From assembly GCA_001661515.1 (NCBI GenBank), contig LUVW01000010.1, positions 751,130 to 815,129 of the forward strand: a stretch of 64,000 bases of DNA, in the 5' to 3' direction. The notes below the pieces were generated by a model. That model saw only the letters and a program-made list of their open reading frames with translations, did no database searches and was not told the DNA's origin. Made by a program: the position numbers and the translations under genes. Numbering within the stretch: the stretch's first letter is position 1; every line of letters begins with the position of its first letter. The stretch is from Capniomyces stellatus. Taxonomy: Eukaryota; Kickxellomycota; Harpellomycetes; Harpellales; Legeriomycetaceae. Shown here piece by piece: positions 11,245 to 20,072 of this stretch.

Positions 11245-12879
11245 TTAAAGTGGATCAGAATCAATACAATCATCGCTTTTACACTCTTCACCTTCACCAC
11301 CACCTTCACCACCATCTCCATCACCATCCCCCACACTATCCTCATCTCCTCTGTTTTCGTCATCATCCCCATTGCCGCCACCACTATCTTCGACATCATC
11401 ACTGTTACTAATGTTTGGTAAAGCTGTTCCAAATTTACAATACCCATTGTTGCTCCAATCCAAATTCAAATCCAAATCATCTCCATTGTTATTGTTATTG
11501 TTATTGTTATTGTTAGTTCCAGGTTCAGTATAACTCGAGGAAGTTGGACTTGGATTTGCCAATATACACTCCAATTCTTCTGGTATATCGATTTTCAATT
11601 TGCTAAAACATTCACTAACGTTTTTACTCTGCTCGTTTGGTTCAATCAAGTTACACTCAAATTCCCCTGGCTTACTGCTACTAGTTATAACTGACGTTGG
11701 TGTTGATGTTGGTATTGATGATTCTGGCTTTATTTCAGTAATGTACTCGGTTTCTGTAACTGTCTTTGTCTCTGTCTTGGTCTCAGTAACTCTCTTGATC
11801 TCTGTGCTGGCCTTGATCTCTGTCTTGGTTTCTGTCTTAGTCTCTGTTTCAGTTTCTGTTTCAGTCTCTGTTTCAGTCATGGTCTCTGTGCTGATCTCTG
11901 TTCTGATATCAGTCTCTGTACTAGTCTCAGTCATGGTCTCAATTTCTGTTCTAGTCTCTGTCTCGGTAACTGTTCTGATCTCTGTTCTGATCTCTGTTCT
12001 GATTTCAGTCTCAGTCATGGTCTCTGTGGTGATCTCGGTTTCAGTCTCTGTACTAGTCTCAGTCATGGTCTCTGTATCAGTCCTGGTATCTGTCACAGTC
12101 TCGGTAACTGTCATGGTCTCAATTTCTGTTCTAGTCTCAGTCTCGGCAACTGTTCTGATCTCTGTTCTGATTTCAGTCTCAGTCCTGGTCTCTACGTTAG
12201 TCTCAGTCATGGTCTCAGTATCAGTCCTGGTATCTGTCACAGTCTCAGTAACTGTCTTGATCTCGGTAACTGTCATCATTATTGTCGTTGGGTTAACATG
12301 TGTTACAGTTTTACTACACTCTGTTTCTTTTGTGTTTGATTCGCACTCTATCACTTTTTGCTTACATTTCTCCAACAAGCTCTTGGCTTCTTGTTCAGTA
12401 TCTCTCCCACTACCAACACCATCTCCCCCTTCTTCCACCATTTCCTTGTTTATTCTTGTCAATTGCGACTTCATATCTGCTGCTACTTTTAACACCCCAT
12501 CTTTACCCTCCTTTTTGTTTCCTGTGTTGTAACTTTCTCCATAAACATTATTTTGCACATAAAACGTACAATGACTCGTACAGTACGTATTTAGCTCCCT
12601 TGTCAACAGATCATGGACCCCGTTTCTATTTCCACCCCTTTCCACTTCCCTTTTCTCCCTTTCCCCCCTTTTATTTTCACTACCAAACCCTTCCTCCAAA
12701 TTCTTATATACTACCATATACCCCGTAAAGCCTGTTATGTCTACCTCCTCAACTCTTCTTACCACCAACCCCTCACCTCCATCAACCACTTTTCTCACCT
12801 GCTCACTACCACCACCCCCATCTTCCAAATACCCTAAAACCCCTACCAATATTACCCCCATTAACGCTGCATACCTCAT
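11245..12879 (-). CDS. Secreted Thr/Glu-repeat protein (adhesin-like), unrecognised family
   Basis: Single exon, 544 residues. The N-terminus looks like a signal peptide (MRYAALMGVILVGVLGYL), followed by a cysteine-containing region of about 180 residues. Residues about 200-385 are a degenerate tandem array of Thr every second residue (motifs such as TETMTETS, TEIRTEIRT, TETETETET). A second short Cys region, an Asn run and an acidic Gly/Asp/Glu tail with two Cys follow. Alternating Thr would suit dense O-mannosylation into a rigid stalk, as in fungal wall mannoproteins; that is inference. No GPI signal is obvious at the C-terminus. A related array ends the window at 63425-64000 on the same strand. 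I do not recognise a named domain. Confidence 0.75.
   Translation of the reverse strand: MRYAALMGVILVGVLGYLEDGGGGSEQVRKVVDGGEGLVVRRVEEVDITGFTGYMVVYKNLEEGFGSENKRGEREKREVERGGNRNGVHDLLTRELNTYCTSHCTFYVQNNVYGESYNTGNKKEGKDGVLKVAADMKSQLTRINKEMVEEGGDGVGSGRDTEQEAKSLLEKCKQKVIECESNTKETECSKTVTHVNPTTIMMTVTEIKTVTETVTDTRTDTETMTETNVETRTETEIRTEIRTVAETETRTEIETMTVTETVTDTRTDTETMTETSTETETEITTETMTETEIRTEIRTEIRTVTETETRTEIETMTETSTETDIRTEISTETMTETETETETETETKTETKTEIKASTEIKRVTETKTETKTVTETEYITEIKPESSIPTSTPTSVITSSSKPGEFECNLIEPNEQSKNVSECFSKLKIDIPEELECILANPSPTSSSYTEPGTNNNNNNNNNNGDDLDLNLDWSNNGYCKFGTALPNISNSDDVEDSGGGNGDDDENRGDEDSVGDGDGDGGEGGGEGEECKSDDCIDSDPL
11755..12270 (-). repeat. Thr-alternating coding tandem array
   Basis: Degenerate 6-nt coding periodicity (ACT/ACA alternating with GAG, GAA, ATC, AGA, GTT) with larger reshuffled blocks; for example a block reading TVTETVTDTRTDTETMTET occurs twice in the protein. 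The array accounts for about 170 residues of the host gene. Confidence 0.85.
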
Positions 12880-13609
12880 TTCTATTCCCTTTTTTTTCTT
12901 CTTTCTTCTTTCCTTGCTTTATCACTGTACCACTCGTTTTTTTAATACTTGTAATTAATTATACTCAAACTCTACCAAATTATCTTTGCCTTGTACAGAC
13001 TTTTCCACCGTTTTTATTAACTCGAAAAATATACTAAATATTATCACACTTGGCTTTTTATATCCAAATCATATTGCTACGCTCATATGTTTATATATAT
13101 CCGCAGCATATCATAACCATTCATAACACATCATAACCATTCACAACACAAAAACAAAAACAAGAACAAAAAGCAAAAAAACAAAAGCAAAATACAAAAA
13201 GCAAAAAACAAAAACATTATAAAAACGAAAACAAAGGTAATCCAGTACTCCTATTACACCTCAGTTTTACAAACCAATTCTTTCTTGTTTGTCTCTTACT
13301 ATCAAGAAGTATGTTTATACACCTATGCCTTCAGGTTTATTCCACCCTCCCCATTCCTACTTTAACCTCTGGTTTTTCTTTGCTTTATGTTTCAGTAAAC
13401 AAACTTGCTGCTTTTTCTTTATTTGATTAAATCCTTGAATTCCATTTACATAAGTATATACAAATTTATAAACCTGAATTCTATATCAAACTCTTACTAT
13501 TTTTGACTTTTTCATCCCTGTTTTAATCCAGAAACTCTTGTTGTTATTGTTGATATTGCCTTGGACCCATTACTTGTTAAAATTGTAAGCTTGTATTTGT
13601 TTTGAACTA

Positions 13610-13788
13610 CTAGTCTATTCCGTCAATCAGCTCCTTTTTCAAGTACGCACTATAACAAAACCTACATTTCTTTTTTATCTGCTCTGGGCTGAAATACTCT
13701 CTCAAGCCCTTGCAGTAGCAAATCTCCATCTTTTCTCTCCACGGCTTTTCTAGTCTTTTGGTTTTCAACCGATAAATGTTCCCGAGTT
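13610..13788 (-). CDS. Candidate terminal exon of an unrecognised Cys-rich protein
   Basis: After a possible acceptor (TAATAG, exon from 13788) the minus strand reads in one frame to TAG at 13610-13612. The predicted 59 residues are rich in K, R, E, W and C, with a CxC and a CxxC (ICYC, KCRFC) spaced like a small zinc-binding fold; an ATG-started frame of 39 residues begins at 13729. Upstream on the same strand another frame (about 14049 to a stop at 13897) also looks protein-like (MLKCWYTLGIF, ENEWYLESC). I could not join the pieces with compatible splice phases. It may be a real small gene, or a decayed one. No family recognised. Confidence 0.28.
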
Positions 13789-14343
13789 CTATTATTTATT
13801 TATATTTAATTATCCTAAAATACTCTCAATTTACTCCTTTGGTTAATACCATTTTGTCTTTTGTTTTTGTCAAGTATTGATTTTGGGTATGGTTCACTAT
13901 CGCTCTGTATATATACTTTTACGCTGCCACATTGTTTCTTTCTCAATGCAACTTTCCAAATACCATTCGTTTTCGTATAAATATATATTTAAAAATATCC
14001 CTAATGTGTACCAGCATTTAAGCATTTCTAGAAAACAGTTCTCGCTTCAGTTGTATGCGAGTAAAACAAACTATACCGTTTTCAACATCGAAACAATGTG
14101 AATTAACATAATCTGTTTTTGACAACGTCTGCTTTTTTCATTGACAGTCTCTGTCTTTGACAGCCTTTGTACTTTGTTTTACAGCAAGTTCAGGAATGCA
14201 TCATGCTATAGCCAACTATTCAGTCATAAAGTATCTGAAAAAAGAAAAACAACCGCATCAAAAAAATTCTTTAACAATGACAAAGAAAAGCGGAAAACAA
14301 ACATTTCATCACCCCAAATAGTGTTAAAAAAAAAGCGGATTTG

Positions 14344-14351
14344 TATATAAA
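14344..14351 (+). promoter_or_regulatory. TATA box, histone H2A gene
   Basis: TATATAAA 195 bases before the H2A-like start codon, the only strong TATA element in that upstream stretch. Confidence 0.45.
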
Positions 14352-14545
14352 GTCCAGCTAAAAACACACAATTAGCTCTTTAACTTTCTCTGGTATAAGT
14401 TTATTTTTAAATCAGCACACTCATAAACACACACACACCCCCATCACATCTCTAATTCCCAAAATTTGTTTATATAGACTCTACAAAGCAATAAAAATAC
14501 TTGTTTTTTTAAAAAAAGGTGATTCAAATAATAAGTAAAGTCGTA

Positions 14546-14908
14546 ATGTCAATTGGTAACTCGAAGGCTAAAAGATCAGGACTCCAGTTCCCAATATCTC
14601 GGATAAACAGGAAACTAAAAGGCATAAACTACAACATCAGTGTAAGAGCAGGATCGTCGATATTCTTGGCTGCCGTTTTGGAGTATCTAGTAGCTGAAAT
14701 CCTAGAGTTAGCAGGGACGGCAGCAGCAGACAACAACCACAAACGAATCACACCGAGGGATATCCTACTTGCTGTCAAACACGACGAGGAGTTGAGTAGG
14801 CTGCTAAAGGATGTGACAGTCTCTCAAGGCGGCGTATTGCCCAAGGTCCACTCTGCACTACTGCCGGTAAAGTCAAAAAACAAGGGGGCAGAGTCTAATT
14901 TGCTGTAG
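14546..14908 (+). CDS. Divergent histone H2A variant
   Basis: Intronless, 120 residues. The histone fold is clear: SGLQFPISRINRKLKG (alpha-1), LAAVLEYLVAEILELAG (alpha-2), RITPRDILLAVKHDEEL (alpha-3/docking) and SQGGVLPKVHSALLP. Acidic-patch positions (E in LEY, AEI and LEL; DEE in HDEEL) are kept. Deviations from canonical fungal H2A are strong: an N-terminal tail of only about 10 residues, an L1 loop reading NYNISVRAGSS, Arg lost before DN (AAADNN), PRD in place of PRH, and no C-terminal SQ[ED] phosphorylation motif (it ends SNLL). It lacks the GGGV signature of H2A.Z. The stretch PRxILLAVxxDEEL resembles the histone part of macroH2A, but there is no macro domain. The start chosen is the ATG matching histone length; an in-frame alternative start nine codons upstream is not ATG. 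Function as a replacement variant is inferred. Confidence 0.85.
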   Translation: MSIGNSKAKRSGLQFPISRINRKLKGINYNISVRAGSSIFLAAVLEYLVAEILELAGTAAADNNHKRITPRDILLAVKHDEELSRLLKDVTVSQGGVLPKVHSALLPVKSKNKGAESNLL

Positions 14909-15562
14909 AAAACAAGGAGTATTAGGCTAGCTGTAGGGCGTCGCATTGTATAGAATAGATTCCAGATACACTCAACATATAATCATTGACACACAATTCT
15001 TATTTTTAAATACTAGCTTTGGTACATTTGACTTGTTAAATAAACTTTTAAAAAGATATTAAAAGTATGTTTTTATTTGCGGATTAAGAGAAATAAACGT
15101 AAACTCATTAAAGTCCGTTATTAAAATTCGTTATTGAAATTATAGTAAAAGTTGGGAAATGCCACCCTTAAAAGAACAAACTCGTGTTTTGGAAATTAAA
15201 TGACTGGATTTGAGATTTGCATTACATTGATAGTTTGAGTAGGAATAGTAAAGCCCGATTTAAAAAAAAAAAACTAAAGCCAGAGCCCCACCAATTAAAC
15301 CAAAGCAAAAGGGAATTCGTCTAATTTTCTGTTTGCCAAAACGAGCTCAATTTGTTTTCATTATTTTCCATTAAAAAAGTGGAATAAAACACGGGCAAAC
15401 CAAACAAATAAAACGCAAAGGGAACACTTTTTGTAGAGTATTTTAATTCATCGCTCCTGAAAAATACAACCAATTCAATCAACAAAATACATCACGAAAC
15501 AATAACAACAGCAGGAAGAAGTAAAGGGAAAAAAGGAAAGGATACTTGTATAATTAGACCAA
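14909..15562. other. Intergenic between H2A variant and KNL2-like gene
   Basis: A+T-rich 654-bp tandem spacer holding the H2A 3' end and the KNL2-like promoter. No frame, RNA gene or strong motif is seen. Confidence 0.5.
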
Positions 15563-18521
15563 ATGGAGCACAGCAATGACAAGAGGTCACACGAGTACTA
15601 CAATAGGTACCCGCAATCAAAATCGACAATTCCAGCCCATTTACAAAAGCAAGTGTATAACATTACAGAGCCTAGGAGCATTGAGGTGGTGGGCACAGGT
15701 GGGATCGAGTTGAACAAAAGCGCAGTGGATAATTTAGACGCGTATTCCAGACAGAAACATAAATATAGCGAGAGCTTGTTCAGAGGAAGCACATCGACAC
15801 GACCGGTGTTTTACTCACCTAATGTAAGATCTAGAGACAAAAGAAAATATTGTTTTGTTTAATATTCAACAAAGCAAATATTAACAGATAGTAACATATA
15901 ATGATAATAACAGTAACAATGTTAAAAATAACAATAATGATAAAATTGATAATAAAACAGGCAATTAATTACTCGAAACAGGGAGAAAATCGCAATTTAA
16001 ATCAAACAAAAACAGATGGAAGCACGAATTTCCAGGCACACAAAGACGAAGACATTGCTGAAGATAAAGAGTCGCCTCTGGATAGAATAGAGAAGCTGTT
16101 GAATACGCCAAGATCAGTTCGGCCACTGTTTTATGGGCATAATGCAGAAAACAACCAAACAATCACAATGAATGCACAAGAAAACTTTATTTTTAACGAA
16201 ACACCAACCAAGCCGCCAACCAAAAGGAACGATAGGGTGGTTGTTCGTGAAGACGGTCTGAATGTTTCGAGTAATCCCAGAATAGGTATGTATTTTATGA
16301 AACTGAATTAGATGGTTTTAAAAGTACAAATATTTACATATTGGCAATTACCAATCCAGCACAACAACCCTTTTGTTTTATTTTATTTTGCTTATCGTTT
16401 TAATTTGTTTTATCTAACGAGGTATATATGCTTTTTTGGTATGCAGATAGTATGCCAAGGCCGAGCAAGCAATTGAGTATTAAAGTGTTTAAGGATTGGT
16501 ACTTTTCGGTCAAAAAGAATCCCAAATCGGTAAGGAGTTTGTTACTATAATTGTGATGAAGTTGCCGTTTAAAATTGTTGGTATATCGGATGTTCAGGAT
16601 TTTTTTTAGATACATTTTTTTTTGATTATTTGTTAAACACGGATATGATGCGGTTATTAGAAGGAGAATAACGTTCCTAGTTTGTGGATTTCGGTGTTTG
16701 GGATAATCAGGAACCAGTCTGACCAAGCTTTGGTGTGGCACTCAAGCTACATCAAGGAAAGAATCAACTTAAAAACCATAAAAAGTCACACTGGGTCTAT
16801 TTACGGGCTGGAGGGTGAAATGGATATCACAGAGAATCTGAGACAGGGTATGATTTTATATAATCAGCATATTGCATTGAGTTTTCATGACCAGAGGCGA
16901 AAAGAATAATAAAAATAGTCAAATGATATTAGAGCTTCTGTGTTGATAGAAAAGTTACTTGTTTTAATCCGGATTTCTTTTATTTATTTTTATTTTATTT
17001 TTTGTTTCAAAAAATTGGTTTGGTATAGGATTCAGTATTAGTTGTTGCGAGAGTTTCCGTGAGGGATTTCCTCACAACTGGGAGGAAATTATTCAAAAGG
17101 AGATTGAACGGATAGAGCTGGAGAAAGTGGGTAGACCTAGGAAGGATAAAACCAGCAAAGAAGGGCTAGCTGACCAAACCAAGAACAAACCAGCCAATGA
17201 AACGCTGGAATCAAACAACGAAAAAAGTGATTTTATCGACAGTCTGAGCAACATGGAAATCAGCAATAGTGAACCCAAGGCACGAAATCCCAAAACCAAA
17301 AACACACCTAATTCACACAACAAGAAACTCGGGCTTAAATCCGAGAAATTGCCGCCACCAACCCGAAAAAGGTCAAGGGAGGTTGAAAGTTTGCGCTCAG
17401 AAGGGCTGGGTGCTGAAAAAGATTACGACGTTGGCCGCAACGAACCAATGAACCAACCTAAACAAAGAAAAGTGACCACAAAAACGGCTGTAAAGCCTAC
17501 CAACCCAAACAAAGGGGGGCAGACAAAAAACAAAGGTTTGGCTTCGACTGAATCTGGTGATGAGGCTGACTCTGACTCTGACTCTGGCAACATGAATGTA
17601 AATTTGCCCGAGAGCACGCTTGAAAAGTCAACCGAAATTCCAAGAGTAACCAGGTCATCTGCCAAATCCCCTGCCAAATCCCCTGCCAAATCCCCTGCCA
17701 AATCTCCTACCAAAGAGAAAAAAGTACACATTCTTGAATCGCTACTAAAGAGAAAAGTGTCTTCCAACAACGTAAAATTGGGAAAAAAGAGTCCCGAAAG
17801 GCCTAGCAATGAAGACGGGACTGGAAATGGATCAACATCAAGGCCAAAATCAAGGTCTAGACCTAGTCTAGGATCCAAGGACCTCGAAAACACCAGCTCA
17901 AATAGCCCTGGAGAAAAAATAAGCTCAGTAAGGACTCGAAACTCATTGACATCCACCAACAAAACTAGCTTGGCAAAGCCAAAACCCACGCCTTCAACCA
18001 CCAAACCGTTGTCAACAGGTAGTTCTAAAGCAACAAAAGTGGTATCGCCAAAACCATCAAGCAGCTCCAGATCTTTAAGTGGAACGTCTGCTTCAGAAAA
18101 CATAAATATCGGCAAAAATACTGGTTCTGCAAAAACAAACAGTAACTCAAAGTCTAAAAGTAAAAGCCAAATTCAAAGCGCTGAAAATCAAGGCCAAAAA
18201 GACCACGAAAAGGCAAAGTCGAAACTCAAGCACAAATCAAGGGATAAAGAGAACGAAGATGAAAACAGAAATGAAAAGAAACAATCAAGTGAGAATAAGT
18301 TGGAAAAACGGAACTCTAAAATACTTGGTGGTTCGGACAGGAAACCTGATACCGTTGTTACTCGGTCTGGAAGACGTGTTTCGGCTCCAGGTAATTGGTG
18401 GGAATTCAACACCAAGGAAAATGCCTCGGATAAAAAAGTCAAAATCCAATATTTCTGGGGTAAAGTTGGGTGCAGAGTTACTGGTGTTGATGGAAAAGTT
18501 TCGGATATTTCTTTAGACTAA
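15563..18521 (+). CDS. KNL2: KNL2/Mis18BP1-like centromere protein (SANTA domain + CENP-C-like motif)
   Basis: Five exons: 15563-15823, 15961-16285, 16447-16529, 16661-16847, 17029-18521; phases agree and give 782 residues. Exons 3-5 encode a SANTA domain (about residues 205-307): IKVFKDWYFSV, LWISVFG, SSYIKERINLKTIKS, TGSIYGLEG and FREGFPHNWEEI, the last being the hallmark end of SANTA. Residues about 731-743 (RSGRRVSAPGNWW) match the CENPC-k motif found beside SANTA in plant and vertebrate KNL2/M18BP1, which helps recruit it to CENP-A nucleosomes. The middle is a basic disordered region with SPAK repeats. Known role of the family: licensing CENP-A deposition at centromeres. An RPxFYxxN motif occurs twice (about 80-87 and 140-148). 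The 3' end is uncertain because of an assembly gap and a possible further exon at 18693-18889. Confidence 0.82.
17658..17712 (+). repeat. 12-bp coding repeat (SPAK units)
   Basis: Four tandem units of TCCCCTGCCAAA type, encoding Ser-Pro-Ala-Lys and ending in Ser-Pro-Thr-Lys. SPxK motifs are known A/T minor-groove binders and minimal CDK sites; both roles here are inferred. Confidence 0.9.
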
Positions 18522-18566
18522 CTTTTTTTTACCGTTTTCTTTTTTTTTTTTTTTTTTTTTTTTTTT

Positions 18567-18578
18567 NNNNNNNNNNNN
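18567..18578. other. Assembly gap (12 N) inside poly-T
   Basis: Twelve Ns interrupt a long T tract right after the stop codon of the KNL2-like frame. The true length of the tract, and whether it lies in an intron, cannot be judged. Confidence 0.99.
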
Positions 18579-18692
18579 TTTTTTTGCCTTTTATTTATTT
18601 TCATTGTAAAAAAAAAAAAAACACTGCAATAGGGCCAGGGACATTACTACTAACCAAACTATGATAAAACTAGAACTTTCACATTTCTAAAG

Positions 18693-18889
18693 AAAATGGT
18701 TCTGGCGAGGCGCCTAGTGCTTTAAACCCTCCATATTTATCAGTTGGGGATTCAGGGTTACAAGAAACGACATTTGACAAAAGTGTACCCAAGACACATG
18801 AACCTGAAACTCAAGAGATAAGTATTGGTGACTACAGTTTAAGGACCAAAAAGGTGGAGGTTATCAAAAACATGCCGTTTACTAGATAG
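18693..18889 (+). CDS. Candidate last exon of the KNL2-like gene
   Basis: Open, coding-like frame to TAG at 18887-18889 (EAPSALNPPYLSVGD ... DYSLRTKKVEVIKNMPFTR). A perfect TACTAAC branch point lies at 18648-18654. A donor GTAAAG at 18460 (codon phase 1) and the acceptor at 18691-18692 would join in frame, replace the last 20 codons of the simple model and give 827 residues while keeping the CENP-C-like motif. A nearer AG (18672-18673) would open the same frame in phase 0, but no good phase-0 donor exists. The intron would contain the N gap. Confidence 0.45.
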
Positions 18890-20072
18890 CTATTAAAATA
18901 CAAAAATATAGTTAGATTGTTTAATGTACATACAAACATTACTTTGGTCTTTGCTAGCCTATGAGTTAAATGGAACGTGTCTATTTGCAGAATTCAATAT
19001 TCGAAACTGTAAATACTGTATCTGAATAGTTCTTGTAGCTAATATTCTGCTGGAAAGTCGATTTTAAGTACTAAATAAAATAAAACAAAACAAAATAAAA
19101 TAAAACCCTCAACCAAGCCTGGGGTACAGCGTGTATAATAGGTCTTCCAGACTCCCCATCAAAAGACTATTGTTCTACTTTTACGTCCTTTGTCTCGACG
19201 ATACCTACATATTGTGCTCGATAAGATACATTTTGACTACAAAAATTAATGCAAAGACATGGACAACTACACCTACTGCACATACTGTACCTACTGTACC
19301 TACTGCAAGATAAAAACCACGCTTAACACCCCAAATATGTATAGTGCATTGTGCTAGATCATATTCAAAAAATGGCGGCGATCTCTGAATTACAATGCAA
19401 ACTTGATTTTCCAATAATTATCTATTTTGTAAATTCCCAATGGTTTTATATAATAAACGTTTCAAAGAGCCTCTCATACAACATATCATGGTGTGAACTG
19501 ATACAATTTAAAATCTTCAGCAATATTTGTCAGTTAAATACCCTGCAAATCAACCAGTTACTTAGTTATTTGAGAATAGCTATTAAAATGCAATAATTGA
19601 GGTTCGGTCAAAGTATGTCATTTTAAAACACGATAAACTTGCGCAGCTCACAAGCTATTTTGGCATTTCAAGCTTCAACTTCTTCAAGCGCGATATACTT
19701 GATTTTAAACAATCTGTATTATAGTAAGGTAGGCAGTGTAATGAAGTGGACTGGATAACCTGAATGCTACATTGGAATGTATGTCGAGTTTCACCGGGCT
19801 AACAATGAGTTTCATTTGGATTCATGGAAGAGTTATTAACCGCTTTTATTTTTTTTTTGTTCCATCTTCCAAACTTCATTGTGGCAGCTAATAGGTTCAG
19901 ACTCTTTGCGATATCTCAATTATTGATGTATGGCCTTACAAGTTGGTTTACTCTAATAAGGACATTACAAGTCATTTCAAAACATTTTCAATAATTTCAA
20001 TAAAAAAACAATAGTAACAGTAATTTCAATAGTATACTAGTAAAAATATTAACAAACAAAAGTGAAGGTGAA
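18890..20072. other. Intergenic, no gene seen
   Basis: A+T-rich, with short runs such as AAATAAAACAAAA near 19076 and a CTACTGTAC mini-repeat near 19270-19310. No protein-like frame of useful length on either strand. It holds the stomatin promoter at its right end. Confidence 0.5.

Larger units (their letters stand above)
12880..14545. other. Intergenic with one coding-like remnant
   Basis: Divergent space between the repeat-protein gene (-) and histone H2A (+). A 20-21 bp unit (core TCATAACCATTCA) occurs twice at about 13107-13148, next to a CAAAAA-rich stretch. Coding-like sequence on the minus strand at 13610-14049 is listed separately. A TATA box for H2A is at 14344. Nothing else is supported. 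Confidence 0.5.

Noticed and set aside
11755..12270. Considered as a CRISPR-like array (also 63660-64000)
   Set aside because: Units are degenerate coding hexamers with no unique spacers, and the host is a eukaryote.
11600..12532. + strand frame of Val-Ser repeats opposite the Thr/Glu protein
   Set aside because: Antisense of the repeat array; the minus-strand frame has a signal peptide, Cys regions and an acidic tail.
16681..16847. Acceptor at 16680 for KNL2 exon 4
   Set aside because: It would put the SANTA coding sequence out of frame with exon 3; the AG at 16659-16660 keeps the frame and adds KENNVPSL.
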